From Coriaria nepalensis (Eukaryota; Streptophyta; Magnoliopsida; Cucurbitales; Coriariaceae): a stretch of DNA of 64,000 nucleotides. The stretch's first letter is position 1. Every line of letters begins with the position of its first letter. Shown piece by piece: positions 44,823 through 58,209 of the stretch. The stretch is taken from positions 7,534,001 to 7,598,000 of the forward strand of contig CP114484.1 of NCBI GenBank assembly GCA_027186245.1, in the 5' to 3' direction. The notes beneath the pieces were generated by a model. That model had not been told where the DNA came from, searched no databases, and saw only the letters and a list, made by a program, of their open reading frames with translations. The translations under genes and the position numbers were made by a program.

Positions 44823-47800
44823 TGAAAGTGTATGTCCATCAAGTTAATTGGATTTGACCCGATGGGGCAAATACCTTATGTGATATTATCACTATGAGGA
44901 TATTAGCAACACAATATTTACTATCATTAATGAAAGTCAATTACAATTTATTATATTTATTGATTTTGTTGAAATTAATATTATATGTTCCATACATATG
45001 CATAAATCCAAAATGTTTAGGATTAATGAGATCAGATTTTTCGAATTAATTTTGTAATTGTTATGAGATTAACTCCTTAAAGTTTAATCTTTTTGACTTA
45101 AGAAATTAATATTACGAAGTGTTTGTAAAGTATTAATTTTTTAAGAGAATTTATATTTGTGAAATGTTTAATTATATGCCAATAAATGATGATTGAGATT
45201 TCAGTTTCAAGAAAGAGTTCTTGGAATTAAAAGTTCTTATGAAATGAATTCTCTTGGATTAGAAAGAGTTTTAAATTCAGAATAAGTTTTTCTAACAACT
45301 ATAATTTTCTTATTTTGAAAGAGTTCAAAACTTGAACAAGTTTATAACTCTAAAAATATTCTTTAAGTGTTAATGTAGTATTTGAATTGGTAGTTTGATC
45401 AATAATCCATGGAAATAAATTATTTGATTAAAGAGTTCACAAGTTAAATCTAAATCATTATATGAACACATGATTTGTTTGATTAAAAAGTTAATGATAT
45501 AGGTTAAATCTAAATTGTTTAGATGAACGCATGATAAGCATAATAGGACATTGATTGTATTTGATGGATAAACATGTATGCTTGATCAAATGTTCAATAG
45601 TAAACATGCATGGTTGATATGATGCATGCATATGTGTTTCAATGTAGATTCTCATTGTATTGAAAAGTCAATTAGGATTATGTATGTAGAGGGATATCAT
45701 GATGAGACCATAAAATAATAATCCTTTCTTAATAATATTAAGCTTGTAAGCTATGTAAGAATGTATTGCATGGTGTCTTCCAAAAGTTATAATGATTTCA
45801 ATATTAATCAATCATTTAATCGGCTATAAACATATAATTGTTAATGGTTAATTAAGTTGTGAGTTTATTTGTTATTTAATTACATAAGATGCATATGATC
45901 ACAATATTCCGATTATATTTGGCTATTGACACATAATGAATATTAGTTCGAGTAGTTGTTATGTCACAACATATATTTTGGGTTATGTTTAACGAAAAGA
46001 TACGGTTGGCTATAGACACATGAGACGATATTCTTCGAGAGGCATTTAAAGAAGTTACACGTGATATAATTGTGAAAATGTTTTCGCTACCTTCCATGTG
46101 TATTGTGGTTGGCTATAGACACGTGGTGCCATAATCCTCGATGTGGGGGTCCTTTACTCACTAGGAGAAAAACGTTTTTTTTCTTGTTCACTTAAAATGG
46201 TAAAGATATCTTATAATAAAATAGTGGGAGCTTAACTAAAAGTAAATAGATTGTTTATTTTGCTAGTTGATAAAATTTACTAAGTTACTTATGTAATGTT
46301 TTTGTTTATTCTCATTAAAAAAAAAGTGACAACTACTTCGTCGCATTCAATCTTGGAACAAAACAAGTTAGTTTAACTAACTATAGACTTTCATAGGAAA
46401 TTGAGAATAACTCCCAAACATGAAAAACTTGATGATGTTCTTACCCAAAGTGTAACTAATATAAATTAGAAAGATTTGTAAATTAGAAATATTTCCGGTT
46501 TTAGAAGATTTTCCTATTTTAGAAAGAATTCTAAGTTAGGTAAATTTATGAAGATAGCACCTTTCCTTTTTAGGAAACTTTCTTAATAAGAAAACTTTCC
46601 AAATTTAGAAAGTTAATATTTTTGAAAATTTTCCTTAAAGAGTTTATGAAAATGTTTTAATTATTTGTTGTGTTTTTCATTAATAAAAATATACTCAATG
46701 AATGTGATTAGATTAGATAACTAAGTATCTAATCTAATTAAGTCTAAAACTTATTAAGATTTCATTGAAAATTAGATTATCATGCACTAAAAGATAAAAT
46801 AATATAATGTATGAAAGTTAAATTATTTAACATGTTCATGCATTAGATGTTTAAATTTACATGCACCATGTTTCAAATAAATACCATGTATAAAAAAACT
46901 ATGACATGGTACATGCATAACATATTTATATGTATTTATTAGTGAGACCATGCTTATTTCAAATCCTGACTTTGATAAGATTAAGCTAAAATTGGTCATA
47001 AAATTGTTTTATGGCTTGTCTTACAAATATTATAATAAATGTGATGCCTATATTATTTATGAGTTGACTACAGACACGTGGGATTATAATTGGTGTAATT
47101 ATATGCATTTATTATCTTAGCATATGATATGTGACTGAGTAGTGCTATCATCCTAGACCTGGACATGGACATATGCACGAGTTAGTTTAATACATTATGT
47201 TTCATAATAATTTTTGGGTTAACCTTAATTAAGATAATATAATTGGTTACAGACACGTGGGATTACATTTTCTTAGAGGCAAAATAAAGGAATTATATGA
47301 GATATGATTGCAAAGGCCTTTGCTACCTTTCATGCTTATTATAATTGGTTTTGGACATGTGTGATAATATTTAATGATTGGATTATTTTCCCACTAAGAA
47401 AAATTAAATTTTTCTCATTTTAGATAAGAGGGTAATATAAATTCATAAGAAAATAGTGGAATTTTGGTAGTTAATAGTATATACAAATTTATATATGTTG
47501 TTTATTTATTTATATTCAAGTAATGTGCAATAACAAACCATGTTTTAGTCCATTCATAAGTTGAATAAATTGGTTAGAACAAATTTTCAAGAAGAATGGC
47601 ATAAGGAATCTAAGAATCATTCTCAGAGATGAACATATTATTGTTATCTAAAATTGAACACTTAGGATATTTTGGTTACTCCTATAAAGTACTTGACAGA
47701 ACAAGGATCGGTTGGTTGAAGTGATTGAAGCGAATTGATGAGATACAATGTATTGTACTTGCATTAATGAATAACTAACTTCAAAAGTATTATGAGAAGT

Positions 47801-48680
47801 TATATGTCATTGACATTATTGATAACCTTAGATCTTATAATCATATAAATATTAAAATCAACATGTACGAAATCTCTAAAACTTCATTTCATTTAATGAT
47901 GTTCGAAAGAAACCTTTATTAGAGAATAAGCGCCGAAAAATATTTTGACATTTAGAAGTAAAGTGAAAGGAACAAGTTTTACAATTGTTATAATTTTAAG
48001 TAGGGACTTAGTTAATTAATAATTACTTATTTTCAAAATTATTAAATCTCTAAGTTTGACTTAGTAATCTAAGAATTATTCAATTCGATTTTATGATTTG
48101 TAAAGTATTTACAAAGCTTGAAATTTCCATTAAAGATGCAAGGGATAAAGAAATTGGAAAGGAGTTTCCATCATAGTAGCAATGGAATTGAAAGAGAAAA
48201 AGAAAAAGCTAACCGAGTCTCACTTATGAAGCATAATGATGTTTTATTATTATTCAAAGTTAGAGAATAATATTTTTTCTAAATTATTCTACGAAAGGTA
48301 TGAGATACCGGATATGGTTTCATATACGTGTGATATATGGTTGATCTCAAAAGTAGTACAACTTTAACAAAAACAAAATCCACCTAAAGGCAACAAATAA
48401 ACAAAGAGTTATTACATAAGCCTAGGTATTTTCGGTTTCATCCTAGCTATTTGGCATAAATTTAGAAATCAATGAGTTGATATTGTATATACTTGCTTTT
48501 ACCTAAAGTGTTGTTTATATTTTTGACAATGAAGGTTTATCTTCAAAGTCAAAAAACAAGACTTTTAGCATCTCATTAGATGAGATCTTTTATTGTAATA
48601 GTTAAAGTGTATATTCTAAATTTTAATAAGATAAAAATTACTCAATATTGAAATATTAAGATAAGGAAAGTTTGATGTGA
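44823..48680 (+). mobile_element. Copia relic: LTR start and 5' internal region
   Basis: TGAAAGTGTATGTCCATCAAG at 44823 is the family LTR start. The following 1.3 kb is diverged LTR or leader. From about 47160 it matches the inverted copy at 30440-32208. The word TTGGCTATAGACACGTGG and variants recur at about 46008, 46109, 47054 and 47233. No primer-binding site is clear and no reading frame remains. A poorly preserved gag-like part probably lies at 47.5-48.5 kb. Confidence 0.6.
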
Positions 48681-50685
48681 TTCAAACAAGTCTTGGCACT
48701 ATTGCTTAAATCATGTTAATGAAATAAGAATTCACAAAGTTGTTTTTATGACATATTAGGTCCAATTTATTCTGAAGTAATAACAACTTGTGAACTATTG
48801 TTTTTTAGACATGATAATCAATTTTCTCTTAGTTAAAAGAAGAATTAGAATCTCTCTTAATGGTCACCTCCTAGAATGTCGAATGGAGGTATTGTACCTT
48901 ATTTAGATTTGGTTTGATTAGTCAGATCAATCTTCCATAATATATTCAAGGTTATGCATAAGAATATTATTGCTACGAACGAAAAGGAATTTCCTCCAAT
49001 TACTTTTCTTTTCTACTTCATATAAAATATGGAGTGGTAAAATAATGTCATTGTTATGATATGAAGATATGATTGGAAGCAAGGCTTGAAATAGTTTATT
49101 TTGTGGGATATCCTAAAGGGATGTTAGGATATTGTTTCCATCATACTCTATAACAAAAGATGTTTGTTATGAGAACCACTACCTTCTCATAGATGAATTT
49201 TCTTTTTTGAAATAACTAGTGGGAGTATGATAGAACTTGAAGAAATTCAAGAACTACAAAATAATTACAAACTAAGAATTCTATACTCAATGAACTGATA
49301 TATTTGAGACATCCTCGAAAGAAACAACTGTAAGTAGCTCAGAGTGCACAATGAATTCGTAGATTTCATATTTTTCTAGCAGGGTAAATGACACAGATTT
49401 CTTGTAGAAAATCCTAGTAAGGGGCCGGTCATAGATGATGATGGCCATACAATACATTTTAAGCCTATAAGTAGCTCGGACTCCGAGAAATATATGCATC
49501 TAAAGGAATTGTTCCTAAAGGATATACATATATTGATTATGCTTGCAACTGCCTGTGATTACCAAATATGACAAGAGAATATGAAAAACCATTAATACAA
49601 ATGGTGACCATGAGTAAAAGTATTGATGATACAACCAGAGGTTGTCACATAGAAATACATAAAGAAGTTGTGTAAGTTGCAAGGATCCATTTATGAATTG
49701 ATATAAACATCTCATAATTGGGACATCTGTTTCAATGAAATTATCAAATTGTTTGATTTTATTAAAAATGAAGGTGATACTTGTGTGCATATGAAGGTTA
49801 GTAGGAGTACAAAAATAATAACAAATTCCTTTCCTAGATAACATACTACTCATTAGAGAATGAGATAGCTATGATGCAATCTATTAAACTGTAATTGTCA
49901 AAATAATCCTCCATAATATTTGGTCAAAAAATGTTTTCTGAGATCTATAGAGATAGATTCAAAAAATTGCTTGGCTTAACCCAATCAACATATCTAGGTA
50001 AAATTGCTAAAGATCTTTAGCATTAAGGATTCCAAGAGATGACTTTCGCCAATGAGTCAAGATATCTGCCTCTTTTAGGAGATGTTAACTAAGATATGAA
50101 AGGAGAGATATTACATAAATATGCTATATACTATGTATGCGACCCGATACAACATATGCTCTAAAGAGTCACGAGCTGATTTAAGGCAATTAGGTTGATA
50201 AAGTATTGATATGTTATAAAGAATGTCCTTAGTTGATAAAGGCAATCCGTTTTGTTCTTTGTTAGTTTTGTCTATATTGGAGGTGGAAAGTTCTAAATTA
50301 AGAAAGGATCGTGAAATTTTCCATGAAGGCCAAATATATTGCAGCCTTGGATATAGTAAAAGTGGTGTTTTGGATGAAATGTTCATAACTGGACTTGATG
50401 CGATTCCTAACATTAATAATCTCATAATAGTCGACTACAATAATTATGATGCAACAGTACAGGCAAGAGGAACCTAAGTCTCATCAAGGTCCAAACATGG
50501 TTACTGCTTTTTTCTTTTAATTCAATAGTGACTTGGAATAGGAACATAAATTTAGAGAAAACCGATATAAATTACAACATAGAGGATCAACTATCGAAAG
50601 GGATTTTCAAGCAAAAGTTAGATCACCATCATGTCAAGATAAGAATTAGATTATGAAATGATTAACTTTAGTGCAAGTGGGAGAT
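48680..50685 (+). pseudogene. Ty1/copia pol, decayed (long-LTR family)
   Basis: Plus-strand fragments in the canonical order: GAG-pre-integrase (SWHYCLNHVNEIRIHKVV, 48690), integrase C-terminal part (KLEIVYFVGYPKGMLGYCF, 49085), RT (LATACDYQI at about 49540, CKLQGSIYELI at 49675, NWDICFNEIIKLFDFIKNEG at 49720), RT/RNase H linker (DSKNCLA, then KDSKR, LSPMSQDI, at about 49960-50070) and RNase H (KAKYIAALDIVKVVFWMKC at 50325, QEEPKSHQ at 50465). A copia purine tract (GTGCAAGTGGGAGAT) at 50671-50685 directly precedes the LTR start TGAAAGTGTATACCC at 50686. Stops and frameshifts recur every 10-40 codons, so it has long been inactive. Its 5' LTR is likely the one at 44823. Confidence 0.88.
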
Positions 50686-52315
50686 TGAAAGTGTATACCC
50701 ATCAAGCCAATCAGGTTAGAATCAATGAGTATATATTTTATAAGATAGAGTCTTATTTGTAAGTATAAATGATATTATTATTATTTTTCAATAATAGTAA
50801 AGACATTCATCCATTTATCATATTATTAATTATGTTGGAATTGATATCTTTTATTTTATAAATCCATATCATGATAAAATCTAGTATTTTGGAGTTATGC
50901 ACTTTGTAGATCACGATGGAGATCATGCTTATTGAGACTCGAGTTGCTTAAAGCTTAAAGACACGAATTGGTCATTGTCATAGGATTTCAAGAATGGACA
51001 TTGATGATCCGGATAGACAATTACATAGTTCATCACCTAAAGTGTTTGGGGTGGCGGATCTCATGGCCATTGGTCTTAGTGGAATAATATGATGATTATG
51101 TGAGTGCTTAGCTCAGATATTGTAATTTTTAATCGGATATCAATGATAGTACATTTGTTTTGCTTTTGGTTAGTTTCACCTAAATTGGAGGAGCGAAAAT
51201 TTTCAAATCAAGAAACGATCTTGAAATCCTCCATGAAGACCGAATATATTACAGCCTTGGATGTAGTAAAAGTGGTGTTTTTGATGAAATATTCATAAAT
51301 AGACTTGATGCAATTCCTAATATTGATAATATCATAATAGTTTACTACAATAATTATGATGCAACAGTACATGCAAGAGGAATCTAGGTCTCCACAAGGT
51401 TCAAACACATGTTACTACTTTTTTCACTTAATTCAATAGTGACTCGGAATGTGAACATGAATATAGAGAAATTCAATACAAATAACAACATAGAGGATCA
51501 ACTATCTAAAGGGAATTTTCAACAAAATTTAGATCACCCTCCTAACAAGATGAGAATTAGATTCTAAAATAATTATCTTTAGTGCAAGTGGGAGATTGAA
51601 AGTGTATACCCATCAAACCAATTAGATTAGACTCGATGGGTATACATTTTATAAGATACAATATTATTTCTATATATTAACAATATTATTAACTTTTTCA
51701 ATAATAGTAAAGACATTCATCCATTTATCATATTATTAATTATGTTGGAATTAATATCTTGTATTTTATAAATATATATCATGATAAAATATAGTATCTT
51801 GAGTTATGCGCTTTGTAGATCACAACGGAGATCATGCTATTGAGACTTAAGTTGCTTAAAAACCTTAAAGACATGAATTGTTTATTGTCATAGGATCTCA
51901 AGAATGGACATTGATGATTCAGATAAACAATCATATAGTTCATCACCTAAAGTGTTTGGGGTGGCGGATCTCATGGCCATTGGTCTTAGTGGAACATCAT
52001 CATGATTATGTGAGTGCTTAGTAAAGACTAAAGGTATTGAACATGACACTTAGATAATTCTCAACGGTAATTAATATTGACTATTAATGAGAATTATATA
52101 GTACATTAATGTATTACAGGTGGTCCTTAGACTTTAGATCACTATGGTGTCTTATGTGGTAGGTTTCATATTTTGACATCATTCCAATTAGCCCTAACCA
52201 AGGGTGAACACGGGGTGAACGATTGGGTTTGAAATGTTGTACATTAGGGTTGTGAGTGATCAAGAAGGAATCCATCACTTTCGTATTTAAAAATGAGTTT
52301 TGTGAATTGTATAAA
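50215..52315 (+). repeat. Tandem duplication of RNase H - purine tract - LTR unit (about 0.9 kb)
   Basis: Unit A (about 50225-51105) and unit B (about 51120-52050) are collinear. Each has the RNase H block ('ccatgaagrccraatatattacagccttgga' region), the purine tract 'gtgcaagtgggagat' (50671 and 51582), an LTR start (50686 and 51597) and the LTR landmark 'acctaaagtgtttggggtggcggatctcatggccattgg' (51038 and 51947). Unit B continues further into the LTR, to 52315. This looks like two partly deleted 3' ends side by side, or unequal exchange between LTRs. Confidence 0.85.
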
Positions 52316-54065
52316 GTAATATACCAGTCAAGCCAATCGGGTATAACTCGATCAAGGCATATATTTATGAGAATTAATCATGAGTTGTATAAATCATCAA
52401 CATAATTAAATATATAACATTTAACTGCAGCAAATCATATAGTATATCGTGATATTATCAGGTTGGAAATAGCAAATCGCATGCATACTTGACAGATTTT
52501 TGGGTCCTAGACATGCACTTGGAATCATGATATAGATAATGATCGATGACATCCAAGTTGGCTTAAGTCTAAGATCCAAATTGTTCATATTCATAGGATT
52601 TTTGTGATGAGATAATGAGAATTCATATGATTTTTTGTGATGAGATAATGAGACTATTGCATGTGATATCATCTTTGTAAAAAGAGTGATGTTCTCATAT
52701 TTATCGGTATTTTTAGATACTGGGATAGGCATATAGGTGATTAGTAGAGACTTAATCACTAAACCTGATCACTTGAAGAAATCTCCTTGGTAATAATATT
52801 GACTATTAATGAGTTTTGTTGATGATTATGGTATTTGTGATGCTCAGACCCGAGATCACTATAACACTCGCATACAAGATATTATAGTTTGACATCTATA
52901 TGTGCTCTTCACTAAAGGCCACTAATATGGCGATCTGTTGGGCATGTGTTTGAGAATGTATAGTCTGTTGGGTGATATATGATGGGATCCATCACCGCTA
53001 TATTGTAGGATCTGGTTTTATTAATAAATATAAACTTATGCAATGATAAAATCTTTAGTCAAAGTAGTATGGTATGAAAAGATTTTTCTGTAAATCTATT
53101 ACCTAGTTGCATAAGATTTTATATCATTCATAAAGAAAATCTAATAGGTTCAATAGTTAAACTATGCCGATTTTCTGGAACCATGAATAGATGGAAAGAT
53201 CAGTCTGATACAGTAATAGTCATCTCTAGTTTTCATTGAAGTTCCTCATACTTCTCATTACACAGGTGGCCTATACGCCTTGTTAGAGGCTGATCTAGGT
53301 GTAGTGGTTTAAGTTAATTTGATCATAGAAGATTATCATATTAACTATTTGACTTGAAAGTTTTTCAAGGTCAAAGGTCCATTTCATATACTGGAATAAT
53401 GAAAAAACTCATAAGTTTTTGTGGTGCCCACCTACCGGCGTAATATAGAACATATCTAATCACACACATAAAAGATGATAGGATCTTATTGAGATTCTAA
53501 TTAGAGAAACTTTGACTTGTTCATTATGAACTTGACTTAAGAGTTAAAATCATTAATTAGTTTAATTTTTTAAGTGTATATCACATCCACACTACTAGCA
53601 TATCCAAAGTATGACTTGGATTTAATTTGAAATTAAATAATTATTTAGAAAAATATTAAATTGACAAGATAAATTTATTAGAAAGTATGACTTGGATATT
53701 AAAGTGTTAACGAGCCTAACCGAGCCCATGTGAAAGGCCTAAATTAAAGTTTGTATTTTACTAGATAAAATTGGACATTGATTTAGAATAATAAAATTTT
53801 GTTTTAATTTTCCCAAAATAGGAATTAAAACGGACTTTCAAGAGCTAAAAAATGGTTTAAAAGTTAATCGGGCCTTGAAGGCCTAATTGGGCTTGGTGAA
53901 AAGGTTTGTATCCTTGTAAAAGGAACATAAAAGGAACATAATACGGTAACAAGTTTGTATCCCATCAGGTCTGGCCACACATATTGAAAGAGGGAGAGAA
54001 AATGAGTTTATCTCTAATTCACCTTTTTCCTTTATTTCCTTCTCCATGAGACTTATTGATAGTGT
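52316..54065 (+). mobile_element. Long-LTR copia family, LTR copy inserted in an LTR
   Basis: A new LTR start ('taccagtcaagccaatcgggtataactcga') at about 52320 interrupts the LTR sequence running from 51597. The copy then follows the family order: 'ggttggaaatagcaaatcgcatgc' (52463), 'gaggctgatctaggtgtagtggtttaag', 'gtgcccacctaccggcgtaatatagaa' (53430), 'ggcctaattgggcttgg' (53884) and a '(g)gccacacatattgaaagaggga' end (about 53978). It is about 1.7 kb, which suggests the full LTR length. Confidence 0.7.
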
Positions 54066-54299
54066 GGATACTGTTAGAGACCAGGTAATGGCTTGCAATG
54101 GCAGGAAGATGGCAGCGATGGCAGTAGAGCTAGGCGGCAGTCGGCGATGGTTTTTGAAGATGATTGAAGAACCATCTAGTTCTTCAGGGAATGGGTAGCT
54201 CAGTATCAATCTCTTATCTTTTACTTTTGTTTTTTTAGATTTTATTATAGTTTAGATTTTGAAATTGAATTGGTGATTCTGGATGCAAGTGTTGTATTG

Positions 54300-54990
54300 A
54301 ATTAAACCATGATTCAGAGTAGTTTTTTGTTAGTCCGAATTTCTCAGGTTCATTTTTTGTAAATGGATTTTGCCTCGAGACGTATGAAGGATTAGTGAGA
54401 TATAGTAGTATGGTATAATGCTTACATCACAACAGATGGTTTGTTAGAAGTTAATCTTGCCTCGAAGGTTTAAGTTACTTAATCATGAGATGATTGAATT
54501 AAATATTAGTTCAAAAAGTGTTTTAAACCTAAAAGAATTTAATTAGGAATTAGATAAAATCATAAGTGTTATAAGATCCTCCTATTGGTGTGCTGTATAA
54601 CCTAATCGGTCATACGCATTAAAGTTCAAATATAACTCAGTTAAGTTTTCTACGAGAATGAGGAAAACATATAGTTTTGATTTTAGAGGTAAAATTATAA
54701 TTTATCTTATAGTATGAACTATAAGGAAAAAATGGTAAATTATTAATTGATTAAATCTAACGTTGTGCACTTCTGCTAGCACAAGGCCGACTAGGCCGAC
54801 CATACCATTAGGTGGGTTTTACCCACTATTTCCTTAATTGTTTTAAGGAAACTTAATGTTATAAGGAAACCTAAGACTTAATGGGATATATTATAAATAC
54901 CCCATTATAGTGGCAGAAAATGATAAGGTTATTACTTGCCCTTGGCCAAAAACCCTTGTGTGATAAAGTGAGACTTTTCCTTTCATTTTC
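54300..54990 (+). mobile_element. Copia LTR 3' portion, probable continuation of the interrupted LTR
   Basis: From 'ggtttaagttacttaatcatgagatgat' (54466), through 'cctaatcggtcatacgcattaa', 'aactcagttaagttttctacgag' and 'gcacttctgctagcacaag', it parallels 63280-63600 closely. It is likely the remainder of the LTR split by the 52316-54065 insertion. Confidence 0.7.
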
Positions 54991-56380
54991 ATGAGTTATT
55001 TGAATCATGTTATGAATCTTAGAGTAGAAAATCAACCAAATGAACTGAACTATGTGGATTGTGATTAGAGGGTAAATACTTAAGCACCTTAATCTTCCTA
55101 CTGAATTCAGTCATAATGAAGGAGTAAGAAGATTCGTTCGATTTTATATTAAGATCGGTAAGTTTTCTTAGATCTTAATCTTTTTGTTTCCTTAAACTTT
55201 TAAGTTCTTTCCATTAAATATATATTTGATGAATATTTGTATAATCAATCTTAGTATATATCTATGCGTTTAATCCATGTTTAGTATTAGATCATAAACA
55301 TTTTAAATTACCACTTTCGCTTATAGATTACTCGTAGACTAACACTTTGTAGCTCTCTTTCTTCGTAGTTGTTGATTTTCCCTCTTGGAGTTGGCCGAAT
55401 GTGGCTTGAATAGTGACCCATTTCATCTCTTTTTACTTAGTCAAAGTATCCTACTTTTAAAAAGCCAACTTCTCATTTTAAGGCTCTTTTTAAGTTAGCC
55501 GAATTCCCTCCAACTTTGCCGAATTATACCTTTGTGTGATCAAAGCTTTTTATTTTCATGCAACTTCTTCTTTAATATAAGGCTTATTCATTGGTAACCA
55601 ATTTTCTAAGAATATGATTACCATCCAACTTGAATGTGGTTTAGAGGGTGGGCAGCCCACACATATCTTCTTGGCCAAAATTCAACATAATCCACCACTC
55701 CTGGACAGCTAAGTTGTTTTACATGAGTAATATCCTCATCACATTTTAAATTCCTAACGACTATGTGCCATGTGGTATAATGATAATTATGGCATCAACA
55801 AATGCACCCGTTTTCCCTTCTTATTGAATATTTTTTAAAATTTGAGGGATAAATGACATAGTAATTTCTTATCCTCTCTATAAATTTGGTCCACTCTCCC
55901 TCTTTCGGCCATCTTAAACAAAAATGGCCAACTATTCTCAAAGTTATGAGAGTGACCTGTCTAAAGCTAGCTCTCAAGTTACCCAAGAGTCGAATACCCA
56001 CTGCTAGAAGTCTCAAATTCTCTTGTCCAAGCCTCAACCACTGTTTTCATCTTCTTTCTTTGATATGAATCGAAATAATGGAGATATGTGCGAATTGAGT
56101 TTTAACAAGGAGTAGATCTACAAGATCCAAGCTAGTAGAGATAATATTTATACCTTGCTTTCCACTCCACCAAAAATTGGACGATTTTTCACAGTTCTCC
56201 GATTGTCGTCGCCATCCTCCTCCTTGCACCGCCATGAGTCACGATTGGTTCTCTAGTTCCAAGTCGTTACTCAACCTCTAACCTTAATCCACACAAACAA
56301 AAATTCTCGAGATAATATCTAGTTTTGATCTCACCACATGAGAAAAAACCTTAGAGAAGGGGATAGGTTTAATCTTGAAA
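54991..56380. other. Unassigned retroelement-like DNA, no gene
   Basis: Repeated mentions of 'ttggccgaa(t/a)' words and short antisense frames (55795-56235) suggest transposon leader or gag remnants, but nothing matches a domain I recognise. The open frames are short and without family features. Confidence 0.3.
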
Positions 56381-56389
56381 GCTTGAGAG

Positions 56390-58200
56390 GAAAAATAATT
56401 TTCCCCAAAAAACTCTCTTTTTCTCTTTCTCACCATTGTGGCTGGCCAACTTGTTTGATAGAGAACAAATTCTATTCAAACTGATGCATTACGGAAAACT
56501 AAATTAATTGAAAACCCAAACCATGATAGAAAATCTATTTTTCTTTTTTTTTTTTTCATGCCGCTCCAATTTCAAGGAGGGTATTCACATGAATAATATG
56601 TTCACCAAGTGGGTACAAATGATTTATGTCACTCCACTCACCGAGTTACCAAGTGGGTAATTACCGCAGACCCACTCGGTTATTTTTACCGTGGCCTGAG
56701 AAATTTTTACCATACCAAATTGCTGTCCAACTTTAACTGGTAAAGTTCGAATAAATTACTGCCTAACTTTAAAACGTAAAGTTGGGACTTTATTTTGTGC
56801 TTTCCACATAGGTTTGGTTCGGCCTATTAACACTTAAATAACCAACCAAATTTTTCCCTATTTGATCCGAAAAATATTATTTGACTTTAAATTCATTAAA
56901 TCTCATTTAAATATATTATTTAGTCAATTAAATATTCTTCTTATTATTTAATTTCAAATAAACTCTAAATCACACTTGCTAGTAGTGTGAATGTGATAAA
57001 CTTAACAAATTAAACAAATTAATTATTTAAATCTTTAAATCAAGCTTTCCATGAACGAGTTAGCCGGATAGGTTCTACCATGTGCCGGTAGATGGGCCCC
57101 ATAATAATTTGTAGATTTTATCTATTCTAATGAATGGTCCCTTTGGACATTAAAATAACTTTTAAGTCAAATAGTTAATATGATCATCTTTCATGATCAA
57201 TAAACTTAAGCCACCGAACCCGCATTGCCCTCTAGCCCCTCTAGCAAGGCCTATGGGTGACCCATGTAACGAAAAGTATGAGTTACCTTAAAAGGAACCA
57301 TAAATGTTCCTTCCATCTATCTTGGTTCCAGATAGTCTTATGGCTTGGTTTAATTGTCAAAGTCTAATAGACTAACCTTATGAATTTTATGATTGCGTAT
57401 GCAACCACACAATGGATTTATAGAAACACTTTCCATACCATACTATTTTGCACAAAGAGTTTTCACATTGCATAAGGTAGATCATTCATAGAACCTGTCC
57501 TCTTATATAGAGGTGATAGATTCCATATTATCACCCTATAGACTTCACGTACTTGAACACATGCCCAACGGTTCGTCTATTTGTTGACCCTTGACTAAGA
57601 TCACATAGAATGATATCAAAGCATGATCTCTAATATGCTAGTTATGTAGTGATCTCAAGTCTAAGAATCACAAGTACCATAATCACTAAATAATCTCATT
57701 AACAGTCAATATTATTACCAATGAGATTTTTCAGGTAATCACATTCAGTGATTAAGTCTCTACTGATCACCTACCTACCTATCCGGGTATTCTCTAATAC
57801 CGACGATTATGAGAACATCATTGTCCTCTCAAAGATTGTAGCAAATGTAATAGTTTATCTAGATTGTCATTATCTCATCATGACAATCCTATGACTATGA
57901 ATAATTTAGATCTTAGACCTTAAGTAACCTTGGATCTCAATGAGCATGATCTCTATCATAATTTAAATATACAATATACATGATAATATCAACAATATAC
58001 AATATACAATATACAATATAATTAAATATGCACGTAAATTGCTATTTATAATTTTATAATATCATGATAGTTCATTATATGCTCTATTGAATATTATGCA
58101 TTCAATTATGTTGATAACTTAGACAATTTAGATTGATAGTGATAAGTATTTGACCTTATTAGGTCATACCTGATCGGCTTGATGAACATTATACTTTTAC
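56390..58200 (-). mobile_element. Long-LTR copia family, LTR copy (minus orientation)
   Basis: On the minus strand, the start lies near 58200 (the 'gtataatgttcatcaagccgatcagg' equivalent). Then come 'gagatcatgctcattgagatcc' (57950), 'ggtaggtaggtgatcagtagagac' (57770), 'gggcccatctaccggcacatggtagaacctatccgg' (57070) and the end region 'ggccagccacaatggtgaga' at about 56440. About 1.8 kb, it is the longest uninterrupted copy. A small non-family insert may lie at 56530-56730. Confidence 0.75.
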
Positions 58201-58209
58201 GAATATCTT

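Noticed and set aside
53883..54209. 108-codon minus-strand open frame
   Set aside because: Lies in copia LTR end sequence and has no family features.
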